Assembly (NCBI RefSeq): GCF_945859685.1
Contig: NC_079149.1
Span: 7,041,118 to 7,105,117, forward strand
Origin: Eupeodes corollae
Lineage: Eukaryota; Arthropoda; Insecta; Diptera; Syrphidae
Direction: 5' to 3'
DNA length: 64,000 nt
How positions within the stretch are numbered: the stretch's first letter is position 1; each line of letters starts with the position of its first letter. Below, piece by piece: positions 46,530 to 59,309 of the stretch. The notes beneath the pieces were generated by a model. That model saw only the letters and a program-made list of their open reading frames with translations. It had not been told where the DNA came from and ran no database searches. Position numbers and translations under genes: made by a program.

Positions 46530-46695
46530 TTATCAAGGCCCGAATTTCGCTGAACTAGACAGAATTAAAATAAATATTATTCAACTTATATCTGAGGTAC
46601 CAACCGAAATGTGTGAAGAAGTGGTACAAAAATTACCCCAAAAGAATAGCTTTCGTCAATCTTCTTGAGGCGGTGGCCATTTTAATGTTATTGTT
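46530..46695 (+). pseudogene. C-terminal fragment of a mariner-type transposase
   Basis: The plus strand encodes a RIKINIIQLISEVPTEMCEE block and then a VVQKLPQKN block with a frameshift before GGGHFNV. This is the usual transposase ending (IxxxxxxMCxxVVxNxxKRI...GGH), also seen at 61190-61281. The hairpin-ended repeat copy 5 starts only 14 bases further on. Confidence 0.6.
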
Positions 46696-46708
46696 TTTCA
46701 CTCTTATT

Positions 46709-47720
46709 AACTTCCCATAGGAAGTTATTGTAATGGGTCCGATTTATCAAATTGAAAATTTTAACATTTCTCGACTTTTCAAGGTCCCTAGAGTCGAAAT
46801 AAAAAAATTTTAGACTATTTTTCGTTGTACATAGCTCAAGATCCAGAAGATATAATATAGACTTCAAATAAATTTTGTTATACAGATAAAAAGGCAGAAA
46901 GATGCAGAAAGGGCTCTGAAGAAAATTGCGTTGGTGTTTTTTTACCATAGCAGTTTAAAAAATAGGTGAGAATTTTGGTTAACCCTTAATATCTTACAAA
47001 TCAAAAACGCTAGAGACTTGAATTAAATTGTATGTAATACATTGTATCGTTATACCAAACAAATATATTTTTTGAAAAAAATTCAACTAACGGGTTTTTT
47101 TGTCACCTCGAAAATTTTACGAATACAATACGATTTTATCTAAAAACAATTCTGTGTGACGGAGAATATCGTTTTTGACATCTGGTAAAATTTTGAAAGA
47201 ACTTTTTTTTATAAAAAATAAAAACCGAAAAGAAGCATTACTCAAAGTTAATAAGAATTGATTTTCGACTCAAATATCTTTTCAAAACCTTGAAATATTT
47301 GCTTTAAACTACTTGTTTCTTTTCAAAAATATTGTTGTCAACACTCAGTATAATTTTGAGGAAAATCTACTTGACAGTTTTTTTTTTAAATAAAAAACAA
47401 AGAAACAAACAATACTAAAACTTGGTCAAAATTTACTTACGACTCAAAAAGCTTTTAAAAATTAAAAATATTGTCTTCAAACTCTTTTTATTTCAAAGAA
47501 AATATTGTTTTCGCTTACAGTTTGTTTTATAAAAATCCAACAGTCCGTTTTTTCATACATATAAAATAAAAAATACACAAAATAGTACGCAAATTTGGTA
47601 AAAATTGTTAACAAAACATGGGTTTCAAACTGAAGTATTTCTTTATATGAAAATATTGTTAGTAATTTTAAAATTTAAAGGAACTTGACAACTTTTTTAA
47701 CCCGACACAAACCCAGCCTC
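46709..47720 (+). repeat. hairpin-ended AT repeat family, copy 5
   Basis: It starts with the well-preserved hairpin AACTTCCCATAGGAAGTT, then ATTGTAATGGGTCCGATTT. It contains three to four internal units and ends at ACCCAGCCTC, having lost the GACAGACGG segment. Confidence 0.8.
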
Positions 47721-50700
47721 TTTTTTCCATTAGAATTATCCTGTGCTACTACTATTAGTTTTAAGAAAGAAAAGACTTGAACAGCAAAATATGAATAAAG
47801 ATCAAATACATTTTTTATTTGAATTATGAACAATTAATTCTTCTGTTAAATTAAAAAACAACAGTGTTTTCATTTCAATTAATCTTGTTGTCCTATATTA
47901 TCAACAATAATTAAAAAAAATATGTATAAGCTTATAGCATTTTTTTTCTAAGTTGTACATTACAACAGTTAGCTTTTTCTGAGTTTCAGTTTTATTTATT
48001 ATTAGAAAAACCTCCCAGTTACATTTCCGCAAAAGGAATATCTCATTATATTGAGGAAAAATATTTATTCAATGCTATGCTGCCCCTGAACTTTTCTCTG
48101 GCCAATTTAAAACAATAAACAAATAATAATAATATAAGAATGTGTTTCTTTGAAAAAGTTCCGGTATTTAAAATCATCGATACAAAGCTATAGCTTAGGT
48201 ATTTTTGTTTTTTGTATTTCTTTATCAAATAACTCAAAGTAGATCATTCTTATTGATGATCTGATTCTGAACAGAAGTAGTTACATTTCAAAATAGGGGC
48301 TAGAGATTTAGGTTGAAAAAACACTGATTTGAAAATTATTGAAATAACAAAAAATAAAGCAGATATAATCAGCTGACATTATTTTCTGTACTCGTATACA
48401 AATTGAACTTTGCAAATAAATAAAGGCAATAAAATGATAGCTAAATGTTTATTGCTTCAGTCGGAGCACTGATTGAAAAGTGTGAGATAGAAAGTGTGAT
48501 GCTGATGAGATGCCTATTATCAGGGTCGGATTGAGATCATTTTGAATAACTTTGTATTTCTAACATTTCTAAAATAACGAATTTATAAATACGAATAATT
48601 GTTGTTTATAGTATACTTTGAGGAAATATTATTGGTAAAATAAGCTTTATCTTCTTAAAGGCGTTGATTCAAGCCAAACGCTGTTAATAGCCTTCCTGTT
48701 CTAACTTCTACCAATGACTTCTGTTTCCCTATTTTTATTAGAAAATTCAAGAGGATTTTGTTCCCATTTCAAACAAGTTCGAAAATTTAAAAAAATACTC
48801 CGGGGAAAATTACAATTACTTAAAAAAACCTTGTTAACTCTTTAAAATCTTCGAAACTTAAGCATCGTATTGTTTAAAGAAACTAGAAAAATAAATTTGG
48901 AATATGACTTTTACAATTTCTGAGTAGTTACAATCATTGATTGAACTCCAACTCTTTCACAAATCTTCTAACAGGACTTCGGCCTTGATGATCTTGTAAG
49001 TCCTCTTGAAGCAAAATTTTTCCGGCAATATTTTGTTGTTTATTTTACTTTTCTGAAACTTATGTAGGAAATCCTGTTTCAAATACTTCGAACATACAAA
49101 ATCGTCATTCCCGAGTTTGAAGGGAAAAATAGTCTACCGAGGAATTTGGAATAAGACAATTTTGTTCTCGGAAGAACAAGTCGTCCGGGAAACTGTTTTC
49201 CCCAGAAATATTAAGAATTTGACTGAATATCTCAAAAACCTGACATGATAGACTAATTTTTTTATTAGAATCTGAACTATGTTCATCAATAATTGTCGAA
49301 AAAGTTTAATGTGATTACCAGGAACAAAACCTTTTCAACCAGTGTTATTGTAATTCAAATTTGAATTAAGAGACGTTGTAATAGTTTCTTTAAAATTATA
49401 AGAAAAGACCAAGTTTATGAATTATTTGGAAAGTTGAAAAGGCACCTTATTCAGATTTTGCTTTCTAGACGGCTTTGATCCACCAAATGTATGGTATGTA
49501 AAATGAAGAACGTGCTCGGAGGAACTACTCAACTATTATAAACAAATTTGTCCTACCTGATCTATTTGTCAATCATAGTCATCAATTGAAAGAAAATTCT
49601 GAATTTGAGACCAATTTTGAAAAATATCTCATATAACAAAAATTGGCTGTTCAATTATTCTTCTATAGGAGCAACTTCTTCATCAATATGAACAATCATT
49701 CACATCAATTAGAAACAAAACCTGGTTTTGAGCCCATTATCGATAAATGTATCAAATAACAAAAAAATTATATTGTTCAATTAAGACTCTTTATGATATT
49801 AAGTTCATTGATTCGGTGAATTTAGGCATACCTTTTGACTAAATAAAAAGAAACTAGTTTGATCTAGAGCATAGTGCCATTATCTAATCCTCATTAGACT
49901 AATTGTCAAATCCGCCCTTTATAGAATTGTCATCGTATCATCATCAGTCGTCTGCTATAGTGTTATTGATTGATTCCATCAGATGATTTAGTTTGTTTTT
50001 GTTGTTGTTTCTGCTTTTATTGATAGGGGAGCAAGTAAATTGATTGTTCAATACTAAGTGGTGCATGGTCGCTGAACAATGACACGGGTCGACATCTCGG
50101 CAATATAAAACCATTGTTATGACGCAAACTAATTGGCGCACAAAACACAAAATGCTCTTTGTCGATTAATATTAATTGTTTGTTAGACACACAATACAAA
50201 AATATTATTATTATTATTATTTTATTATTATTATGTTGTGAAAATACAAAACAAAATAGAAATACAAAATATGAGATGAATTTATTGTTAAAAATTATAT
50301 GAAAACAACATAAAGATTGGAAGTGTTTTGAGGTCCATTTGCTTCGTTAAACTTTTGACCTAGAGAATATTATGTGTTGTTTGAAAAAAGTGGTGTTGAA
50401 GAAATTGATTTCAATTCAAAGAGTTAAGGTATACAATTAAAGCATGTTATGTCCAGATGGACTTGCCTTAAACTGGTCAAGTTGATATAACTCAAAAATT
50501 ATTGTTTTTTTTTTAATTTTTTGACTTGTTTTTGAGAGAGAAATTTAAAAATAAAGTGTTAAAATTATGATTGATTGGGCGACATAATATATGTGACTTA
50601 TTGTTGATGTTTTCAAGGTTTTAATAAAATGGAATCAATAAATCATTAAAGTGTTTTTTGTTTTTGAAATTTTTGAATTATATGGAATAGGCAGAGATTC

Positions 50701-51362
50701 GAAAAGTTGAACATGGTGTCAGTAATTGAAATTTTGATTGCTTATTTTTATAAAGTTTTTAACAAAACATTATCTGAAGGGTAAGAATTTTTATGTTTTT
50801 TCTGTTAGTATCATATTAAATCGATTTCTCAAACTAATTCAAAATAAACGCGTCTTAAACAGGACACAAACGAAACTTTTCTGGCGTTTATTAATGTCAA
50901 AATATCATATGATAAACTTTAAAGTTAATTATCTATGTTTGGGCTTTAAATTGGAAAATCACAATTGTTTTCTGCTAAAAACGTATTTTTCTAGTTTTTT
51001 AACGGAAATTGATTTTAATAATCAGTTGATCGCTTATGTACAAAAATTAAAACGATTTTAACACAATTCCCAAAAGAGATTTCTTTCAAAGTAATGTTTC
51101 GGTCAAAAAATCGAATGCTTGGTTTCTATGATTGGTGCCAAGAAAATCTATAACTGTACCCTTAGCGTAAATCATTGAAATTTAAATTGACAAGTGGCAT
51201 TACAAAGAAATGGAACGCTTTTATTGGAATGATTTTGTTCCGAATTGATTTAGATTGTTACATTAGATTGGTTTTTATTTTGATAACGTTAATTACAATT
51301 TTTTATAAAGTTCACAAACAAAAAAAAACAAAAAGCATGGCTTTTCTGCCGTCTGCCTAGTT
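47721..51362. other. long gene-less stretch
   Basis: AT-rich. It contains an ATT microsatellite at about 50203-50235 and the 18-mer GTCGATTAATATTAATTG at 50161-50178, next to a somewhat more complex segment (49920-50200). The plus-strand frames 50738-51061 and 51175-51360 and the minus-strand frames 48046-48237 and 49944-50150 have no recognisable features; I do not call them genes. Confidence 0.4.
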
Positions 51363-51450
51363 CAAATCAAATGGGGTGGCGCAACAGTCCGTTGTGAACC
51401 AGGGCCTAGTGACTTACAACTCTCAACCATTCCTGTGTGCGAGTACTGTG
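51363..51450 (-). mobile_element. SINE-like retroelement fragment with 12-base target duplication
   Basis: An 88-base insert related to 14730-14826, in reverse orientation, with a CAAATCAAAT tail at its left end. GTCTGCCTAGTT flanks it exactly at 51351-51362 and 51451-51462. Confidence 0.8.
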
Positions 51451-51499
51451 GTCTGCCTAGTTGACAAATCATAAAAAAGATAAAATAGCTCAATAATAT

Positions 51500-53930
51500 T
51501 TTTAAAACCTTTCATTTATAATTCTACTTCTAGAGAAGAGCTAGCCTGTAGAATTGAATTGTTTAACTTCCACATTGTTAAGAAAGAGTATATCTTGATT
51601 TTGCGTCAGTATTTCGCAACCAAAAGCATTCCTTCTTATTTTTTTAAGAACTCGACATCTTCCAACAAAGTGTAAAATATCCTCCCTTTCCTTTAAATTG
51701 CACAATGAGCATATAAGTCATCTCTATGAGGTATAAAATTCAGCTGCATAACTTCACCTCTCAATTTAACCATCATTAAAATTTCAACAATGCTATTATC
51801 GTCCCTTAAATAATTCCTATCTTCCAAGTTGTGATTTAGTTGACAGTAGAGATGCCTGTATATAGATCCTGTGGCGTCATTCAAGTATTTCTCTCGTTGT
51901 TTTATGTCCACTACGGAAATGAGCTGGTATAAAGAAGCTTTTAAATAATCCTGGTTATTACACAAAAGGTTAAGTTTCATTCCACATTCGCTTGCCAAAT
52001 TTATCCAATCAGCACACCAACTTATGGTTTTCTTCGTATTACTTAAAGCGCTACTATCTTTGGAAGCCTCTTATTGATAATCTTCATAACTCTCAAGATG
52101 TAATCAACTTGCATTTTTAGGGTTCGTATGAACATAGGTGATAATCCTGATTCCAACATACTATTGGTGTATTTGATGGTGGTCTAAAAATTCTCTTAAT
52201 ATATTATCTGAGAAGTTTCTCAACTGTTTCGTATTGTTTCGTTCCCCAAGTTTGTGCCGGGTAAAATATGAGAGACTCAGATACAGCTTCAAATATCTTG
52301 AACTTGCTGCTATGTGCTATACTTTTGTTAGAAAAACATCTTTTCCAAGTTGCAATAATTGCACCTTTAGCCTTTACTAGTTTCTCTCTTAGATGAATAT
52401 TTGAATTCCGTGACAACTTCAATGACCTCTACATTATAGGACCATTTTTCTTTCGCTGAATTGCGGCCTCCTTTTCATTTAAAAATCAAAATATTGGACT
52501 TATTAAGATTCGCCATCATACTCAAAAGCTGAGAATATTGATACAGGTGGTTTATCATTAACTGCAATGATTCAGGTGATGCTGCCAAAAGAACGATGTC
52601 GTCCGCAAATAGCAATGCTTTTATTATTTGCCGGCGAAGTCTTCAATAAACAAGGCGAACGGACTCGGACTCAATGTACAGCCTTGTCTGACTCCCGATT
52701 TTGTTTTAAACCCTCTCGACAACTCTTCTCCATTCCATACCTTAGTAATTGTATCGGCATAAAGATTTTGAATAACTCTCCCGAACTTCCATGATATTCC
52801 TTTACTATACAGCTTGTAGATAAGCGCATGTCTATCGATCATATCAAATGCAGGTTTAAAGTCAGCGAAAAACATATATAGCTTCTTGTCCTTATTGAGG
52901 AATGTTTCTGCGATACTTTTTAGGGTAAAAATGTGGTCAACAGTCGAATAACATGTCCTAAAGCCTGGTTGAAACTCCTTCAAGAGCTTGTTGTCTTCTA
53001 TCCAGTTATTAAAACGTGTGTTATAATCCTCTATAATTAGAAACCTCGGCCAAGCTCCCCTTCTTATAAATCGGGAAAATGATGGACTCCTTGAATTCTA
53101 GTGGTATTATTCCTGTTTCCGTGAGATTGTTATATATAGTTGTCAGTCGATTGATTAGCTCTCCAGTTCCATACTTATAAAATTCTGCTGGTATGCCATT
53201 CGGTCCGCATGCTTTCCCATCCTTAAATTCCATTACAGCTGAAATCACTTTTTGATGTCTTATTGCAGCATCAAGAGTTTCATTTTTAAAATCCGGAGAA
53301 GCGTATTGAAAAAAAAAGTCTGAAAGTGATCTGCCAGCTGATCAGAACCTATACTAAAATGGATTGAAAACTTTACTCTGTTCAGCTGCTTTGCCAGGTT
53401 CCAAAACTCCTTTCCGCTTTTACAGGAGGCTAATCTCTTGGATTGAGCTTCGATGAATGCTGCCTTCTTTAGATTACATATTGCCTTAAAAGATCTATTA
53501 GCCAACAAATATTGATTTTTGAAGTAGCCATCATTCAAATATCTGTATGCTCTAAGCCAGCTAAACGATAATTCCGGTGCCTTTCTACAGTCTACATCAA
53601 ACCATGGCTCTATGAAGTTCTTCCGAGCTTTGTCGGCACTTTGGCAGCTACAATTTCATCCAGCTTTAATAAATCACAATTTCTTTGACTCAGCAGTGAG
53701 ATATAAGCCTTTCTTGATATTTCATCTCGTTAGTCGGTTTCTACTTCAGTTTCGGTAGGGAATTTATAACCGTGGACTCTTGAGCTTCTCTGAACGTTAT
53801 GATCATTGGAAAGTGATCTGAATACGCTACAGCTTCTATTTTCATGTAAATCATATGCTATAGTCTATCACAGAGCTTCCCTGACCACTGACAAAAGTTA
53901 ATTGACCTTCCATACCCAAATTTTAAACAG
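51500..53930 (-). pseudogene. 5'-truncated LINE with reverse transcriptase and CCHC finger
   Basis: On the minus strand the copy begins within the endonuclease (SDHFPMI near 53800) and continues through a linker (KPWFDVDCRK near 53610). Reverse transcriptase follows: KACGPNGIPAEFYKYG (about 53210), a GFRTCYSTVDHIFTL block (about 52965), RQGCTLSPSPFALF (about 52680) and an intact FADD box at 52598-52609 in a shifted frame. After a C-terminal region there is a CxxC-H-C finger at about 51721-51656. Frameshifts and stops between 52624 and 52204 make it inactive. Ends are approximate; no target duplication found. Confidence 0.8.
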
Positions 53931-54596
53931 AAAAATGAGCTGTTTATAGAAGAAGCTTTTATCATTAAAAAGTTATGACTAAACTAAAAGAAAAGTTCTT
54001 TTTGTTTTGAGAAAGTGGATTTTAAAATGCTATGATAAAATGAAAAGCTAAAGAAGTAGTTAACTGAACTTTGTGTCTGTTTCTGTTTCAGTTTCTTTTA
54101 AATTGTTTGCACATTTTTACAGAACTTTGTTCTCAGATTGTGAAACTTGACAGTTTGTGATACAAAAAAAACGAACAGAGCCACAAACAAAATGTCAAAA
54201 ATTGTAATACGCCTTTTTCGAATATTGAGTTTTTGATTTTATAATTCATCCAAGAGAAATATTTGGAGGTTTAATTCTCAATAGTTGATAAGACTTTCCT
54301 TTGGTATTTATGTTAAGTAATTCACTTGAAACTTCTATAAGCCCCAAATATTGGCCAAGTAAACATTTGTATAGTTGAGTATTTAAAAAATTTAAGCTAG
54401 ATAGAATTAAAATTAAAAAGCAATAAGAGTTCTTAAATTCTTTTTAAAGATTTCTTTTTTAAATCTCAATTTTTATTTTCTAAAGTCTTTTTCGTTTTTT
54501 AAAGTTAATTAGTATGTAATTAAATCTATCACAGTCTTATAAGATCTCTTATACATATAATTGATGAGTATATGTTGTGTTCCTAGTTCCACATAT
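53931..54596. other. 3' flank of gene E, no other gene
   Basis: AT-rich; nothing recognised besides possible polyadenylation words on the minus strand near 54470. Confidence 0.4.
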
Positions 54597-56588
54597 CTAA
54601 GTGTATGTCTTTCCGTTTCCATTAACCAGCACTCCTTTCAGCTCAATTTCTGGTGTCGGAATACCAAATTTACCATACCGGAAATATTCTTCGATTTCCA
54701 GCAAAGTCTTGCCCTTCGTTTCGGGTAGGCAAAAGTACACAAATGCAATTGACAATACTGACATTACTCCATACAACGCAAACACATTCTCAGCTCCCAT
54801 AAAGTCCCTCATCGATGGGTAGGCCTTGAGGACGATAAATGACATCAAAAATCCAAAGCTTCCCGTCAATCCAGCACATGGTCCACGAACCTTCTGTGGA
54901 AAGACTTCTGAATTCATGAAGAATGGCAATGTGAATATTCCTAAGGTACTAGTGATGATATAGATGACAATCAAGGCAGCAGGAAGATAAGGAACATGCA
55001 ACCAAGGGAACCAAGTTGTAGCGGCTAATGCGAACATACAAATAGCCATGCCTCCAGCTGAAAACATTCCAGCCTGTCGACGACCATATTTTTCAAGAAC
55101 TCCTCCCATAAGAGCCGTAACTGTGGTCCTTGCAATTCCAATGAAAACTGCACACAGAATAGGATCGATATTCACTCCAGCTTCAATGGCTATTTGAACT
55201 GCATACACTACGACGACAAAAATTCCAGAAAACTGCTGACAGCAAAATAGACCAATCATGATCAACAAGGGTTTGTAGACTTCTGGTTGACAAACAGCTT
55301 TGTAGAAGGGTGTCTTCTTTTCACCAGTCTTGAGTTGTATGGACTTCAAAAGGACAGCAAACTCACTTTCAACTTCTGGATGGGAATGACCTATGAATTT
55401 AGAAGATTGTTAAACCGATTTTAATGCAACATTGTTTGAACTTACCAGCAGCATCAAGCCCTCTGAAATAGTATAACGATGCTTTTGCCTCTTTCGCACG
55501 TCCTTTGGACATAAGCCAACTGGGAGTTTCAATAACTGGTATCAAGAGAGCCAAACAAGTGACTTGATAAGCTAGAAGAATCATTGCAAGCATATGCCAA
55601 TCAGTCTGAAAGAAAATTGAAATATTTCATTTAAGCGGGTATTCTAAAGACGGTGTCATGTTTGACTTCTTACCCTTATGAAATATCCTAGGACATAAAC
55701 TAACAGAATTCCACTAGCCACGCTGATAGACACACCCAAAATCAGTCTTCCACGAATTTTCGCCACACTTATCTCGGCTCCGTAGAGCCCAGATGGGGAA
55801 CTTCCCATACCCATTGTGATGCCAATGATACATCTTGAAATCAATAGTTGTATGTAGACTGAATGTGAGTGTTCCTGTAATGCCAGAGCCATTAGAGCCC
55901 AGGATGCAATGGCAAATAGATTGACAATGATGACAACTTTCTTCCTTCCTATTCGGTCCATGAGTAAGGCAGCCATGAGTGCTCCCAGTGGAGATGTTAT
56001 GGAACTAATAGAAGCTGTAAAAATACACACACAATTTACACTACCCTTGATATAGCTCTATATTTTCGAGCTTACCAAACCATGAAGCCTGCGACTTATC
56101 CAAATAAACCATCTCATTTGGATCTGTAAGTTGAGTTAAAGTAACAGATGGCAATCCTAAACCAATTCCACAAGCGAAAATCCCAAGGTTCATCAAAACA
56201 ACCATTAACTCCTGTCAAACAAAAAGAAATAATCATCATAATAGGTAACTTATCTCTTATCGCTTATAATTCAGGAGACCTTTTGCTATGACTTCTAAGC
56301 CTTATCTCATTAAACCAAAATAAAAATTTGCAAACATTGAAAATAAAAATTAAGACAAAATTTATGTGTACAAGAATTAAGAAATTAAAACAAATGGTTG
56401 TCAAGTTGATGATAAGCTTATTGAAGAAGAGTTGCGTCATGCGTATTTAAACTTACTTGTCTTCGTACAGCTTTTGATTGCTCACCCAATGGCTTAGGTT
56501 GCAGAGGTTTATCAAGTCCATTAACAACGTTATTGTTACGAGTGCCATTTCGGAGTATTCGTAGCTCTTCTTTACTGTTTGCTGACAT
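54597..56588 (-). CDS. Tret1-like MFS sugar transporter, gene E
   Basis: Exons (high to low) 56588-56457, 56211-56076, 56014-55674, 55605-55446 and 55390-54597 give 520 residues; phases 0, 1, 0, 1. Exon 4 is 160 bases, one codon longer than in A-D. Signatures are DRIGRKK, AKIRGRL (the usual proline before K is alanine), VIETPSWLM, QQFSGIFVVVVYA, EKYGRRQ and PETKGKTLLEIE. The short C-terminal tail ends without the lysine-rich stretch of A and C. Predicted 12-segment plasma-membrane sugar carrier. It pairs with gene D in sequence but is separated from it by 13 kb of repeats. All splice sites are standard GT-AG. Confidence 0.92.
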
Positions 56589-59309
56589 TTTTTCCTATGT
56601 TTTTCTAATCAATCTGTAAATAAAGTATGTATTTATAAAAATAACGTTAGTTTTGTTTAAGCTTAAATACAATAGTATGTACTAAAATAGACACATCTTT
56701 CTACAAATTATTGGAATAGTCTTTAAATTAAAAAAAAATTAAATTCAACGTTTTAATCCTGCTAATCAAATTGCACTTCCCCGAAGGATTTAGTTCAAAA
56801 TGGACCCCGAAATCCATCTATTACGTCAGTTTTTTAAGACATTACTTTTCAAAACTAAAAAAAAAACACCAGGATTTTTGAGGCTATCAAAATTAATAAA
56901 GATCTTTGTTTCCAATAAAATTAGACATTTTTTCTAAACGTTTTAACCTTATATTCAGTCTTCAGTTTAAATATTTATAGTATTTCATAAAGTTTTTAAA
57001 AATTATTCTTAAGTTGTTAAAAGTTTTTTTTATAAAAACGCTGAACTATTCATGTTAAAATATTTATTAAAGAATTTAAAGTTTTTGTTTTAAACGAATC
57101 TCTCGGCTAAAAAAGGCAAAGTCAAGTTTTTAAAATATCTTTATATCTTTTTAAGAAAAATAATGTTGAAACGGATTTTTTTAAACTCCAATAGATAATA
57201 ATATTGAAGCTCCTAAACGAAATCAAAACTATTTAAGAATTAAAGGTTTCTCAAAACTTAATTTAAAGACAAATGAAGATTGCTAACTAGTAGGAATTTC
57301 CAGAATTTTTTAAAAATATGAAGTTAAAAGGCCTGATAGTCATTAAATCACCTGATTTGTATGATTGAATTTTTCAAAACAAAATACATCTTTTGAAACA
57401 TAGATAGCGATCTAATCGCTTAAGAAGAAGCCGCGTCAGTGTGTAGGTGCCCTTAACAAACTTTATTGGAAATATCTTAACAACAAAACTCTGTTTGTTT
57501 ACAAATATTGGGCATGTAAAAAAGATTAATTGTCAAGGTCATATTGAATTACTTAAAACAAAATTTCATTCACTCAAACACGTTTTATTGTTATTGTAAA
57601 TTATGGTATAATTAGTGTTAACAATAACCTTTGAATATGCCATAAATTATCTTGGGCCGAAATTGAGTTTGTTATCGCGGAAGAATGGAAAACAAATGTT
57701 TCAAAGTCTTATGTCTGACTCTGATGGTCTGACCTATCATTACAAGTTCAACGTTTCTTATTGACACTTTATTACACGCCTCGGCTAGAATAGTGTTACT
57801 TTGGTTGTTAAATTGATAACACTTGTAGATCATGCTCATATAGTAGCATAATAAATCAAGCCCTCTATAAATATAAGGTACTATCTCAAGTTGACTGCTC
57901 CTCGCGCGTATAGCATTTTAATTGCTTTGAAACAGTGGTCTTTCGTCTATGTGGGCAAGATGATAACCAAAAGTCATCATTTATATAATATAGACTGAAA
58001 TTCATAAGCGTGCCTCTGAATTGGTTTTAATCAATTGTTTTTGATAAGACCAATAGAGAGGTTTTTCTTCTTTGTCAATTTTGTATTGTTATATTGTTGC
58101 TCACAATTCCATCAGACTCAATCGATTAGTTAGTTTAATTTATTACGAGTTATTTAACAAGGTCACGGAATAGAAAATAAATAATTTATTCCTCTTGCCT
58201 TACATTTCATATGTGTATTTTTGTTTTGTAAGCAATTCATCTTTAGATGAATAATTTATTCATATTTTAAGTGTAGGTCTTTTTTTGTCTTTTTTTAAAA
58301 GTATGATAACAGTGTTTATAAATCAAGTTGAAATATTTCTATAAGCAAATCTTCATAAAGATATATACTTGATAAGGACAAAGTTATAATACTGTAAATA
58401 ATTTTATGGTTCAATGAATTTATCAACAAATAATAATAAATTACAAATCTTTTGATCTTTTACAATTACACGCCACGTTCCAAGTTCCAAGTTCCGAAAA
58501 CCTTTTTTATTATTTTATAAACTCTAGATAACACACATCAGGTATATTTATGTTAAGGACATATGGTTTTGTTACAAGCTCTAACCTTGGAATTTTATAA
58601 GAACTAATTTTGTTCGATTCATGTTTATAAATCTAGTTCCGTAAAATAAGTTACGTTTGACAATTTAAACTAAAGAAAATAAAACATCAATCAAGAAGCA
58701 AATTGTTCTACAACTTTTGTTAACGAACGTTTTTAACAACTTTTTCCAATAAATTGACCGTACATTTAAATGTTTATGAAATTTTTCTTGGCGTTTAAGC
58801 ACATTTACAAATATCTCTATTTGTTCTTTTAAAATATTTGAAATTTTGTACATGAGAAGTTTAAATGGTTGTTGTCTATCGTTTGACAGTTGAAAATTTG
58901 AATTTGTTTTAACTTTTCTATTCAGTAAGGTTTGACAATTCCTCATGAATCATTTATGGCTGAAACACAAACACGCTTCAGGTTCGACTTTGCCTGACGT
59001 TTACGAGTTCAGCCATTGGAATTCAATCAAAATGACCTCACGTGTTTTTTGACAATCGTAAGGAAATAAAGTAATGTGACTCCAAACTGAAGCTCTAGTT
59101 CAAATTTGTTGAACATTTGCTTTGTCTGACAGCTCAACAGCTGTAAAAAAGTCATCAAACAAAATTCATATGCTTTTGGAGGGATTTCCATTGGTAATTA
59201 TAGGCTGTGTAAGCTTTTTCCGCGATAAATTTAATTTTTCGATTTCAAAACTCATATTTTTTTATCATGAGAAAAAATAACAGCTTCTAATGACAGAAGT
59301 GCCATTTTT
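56589..59309. other. gene-less stretch upstream of gene E
   Basis: AT-rich; the minus-strand frame 58665-58946 has no known resemblance. It should hold the gene E promoter and 5' untranslated sequence. Confidence 0.4.

Noticed and set aside
50738..51061. 107-codon plus-strand open frame
   Set aside because: AT-driven composition, no family resemblance, no splice or promoter context.
52567..52794. 75-codon plus-strand open frame
   Set aside because: Antisense to the LINE reverse transcriptase.
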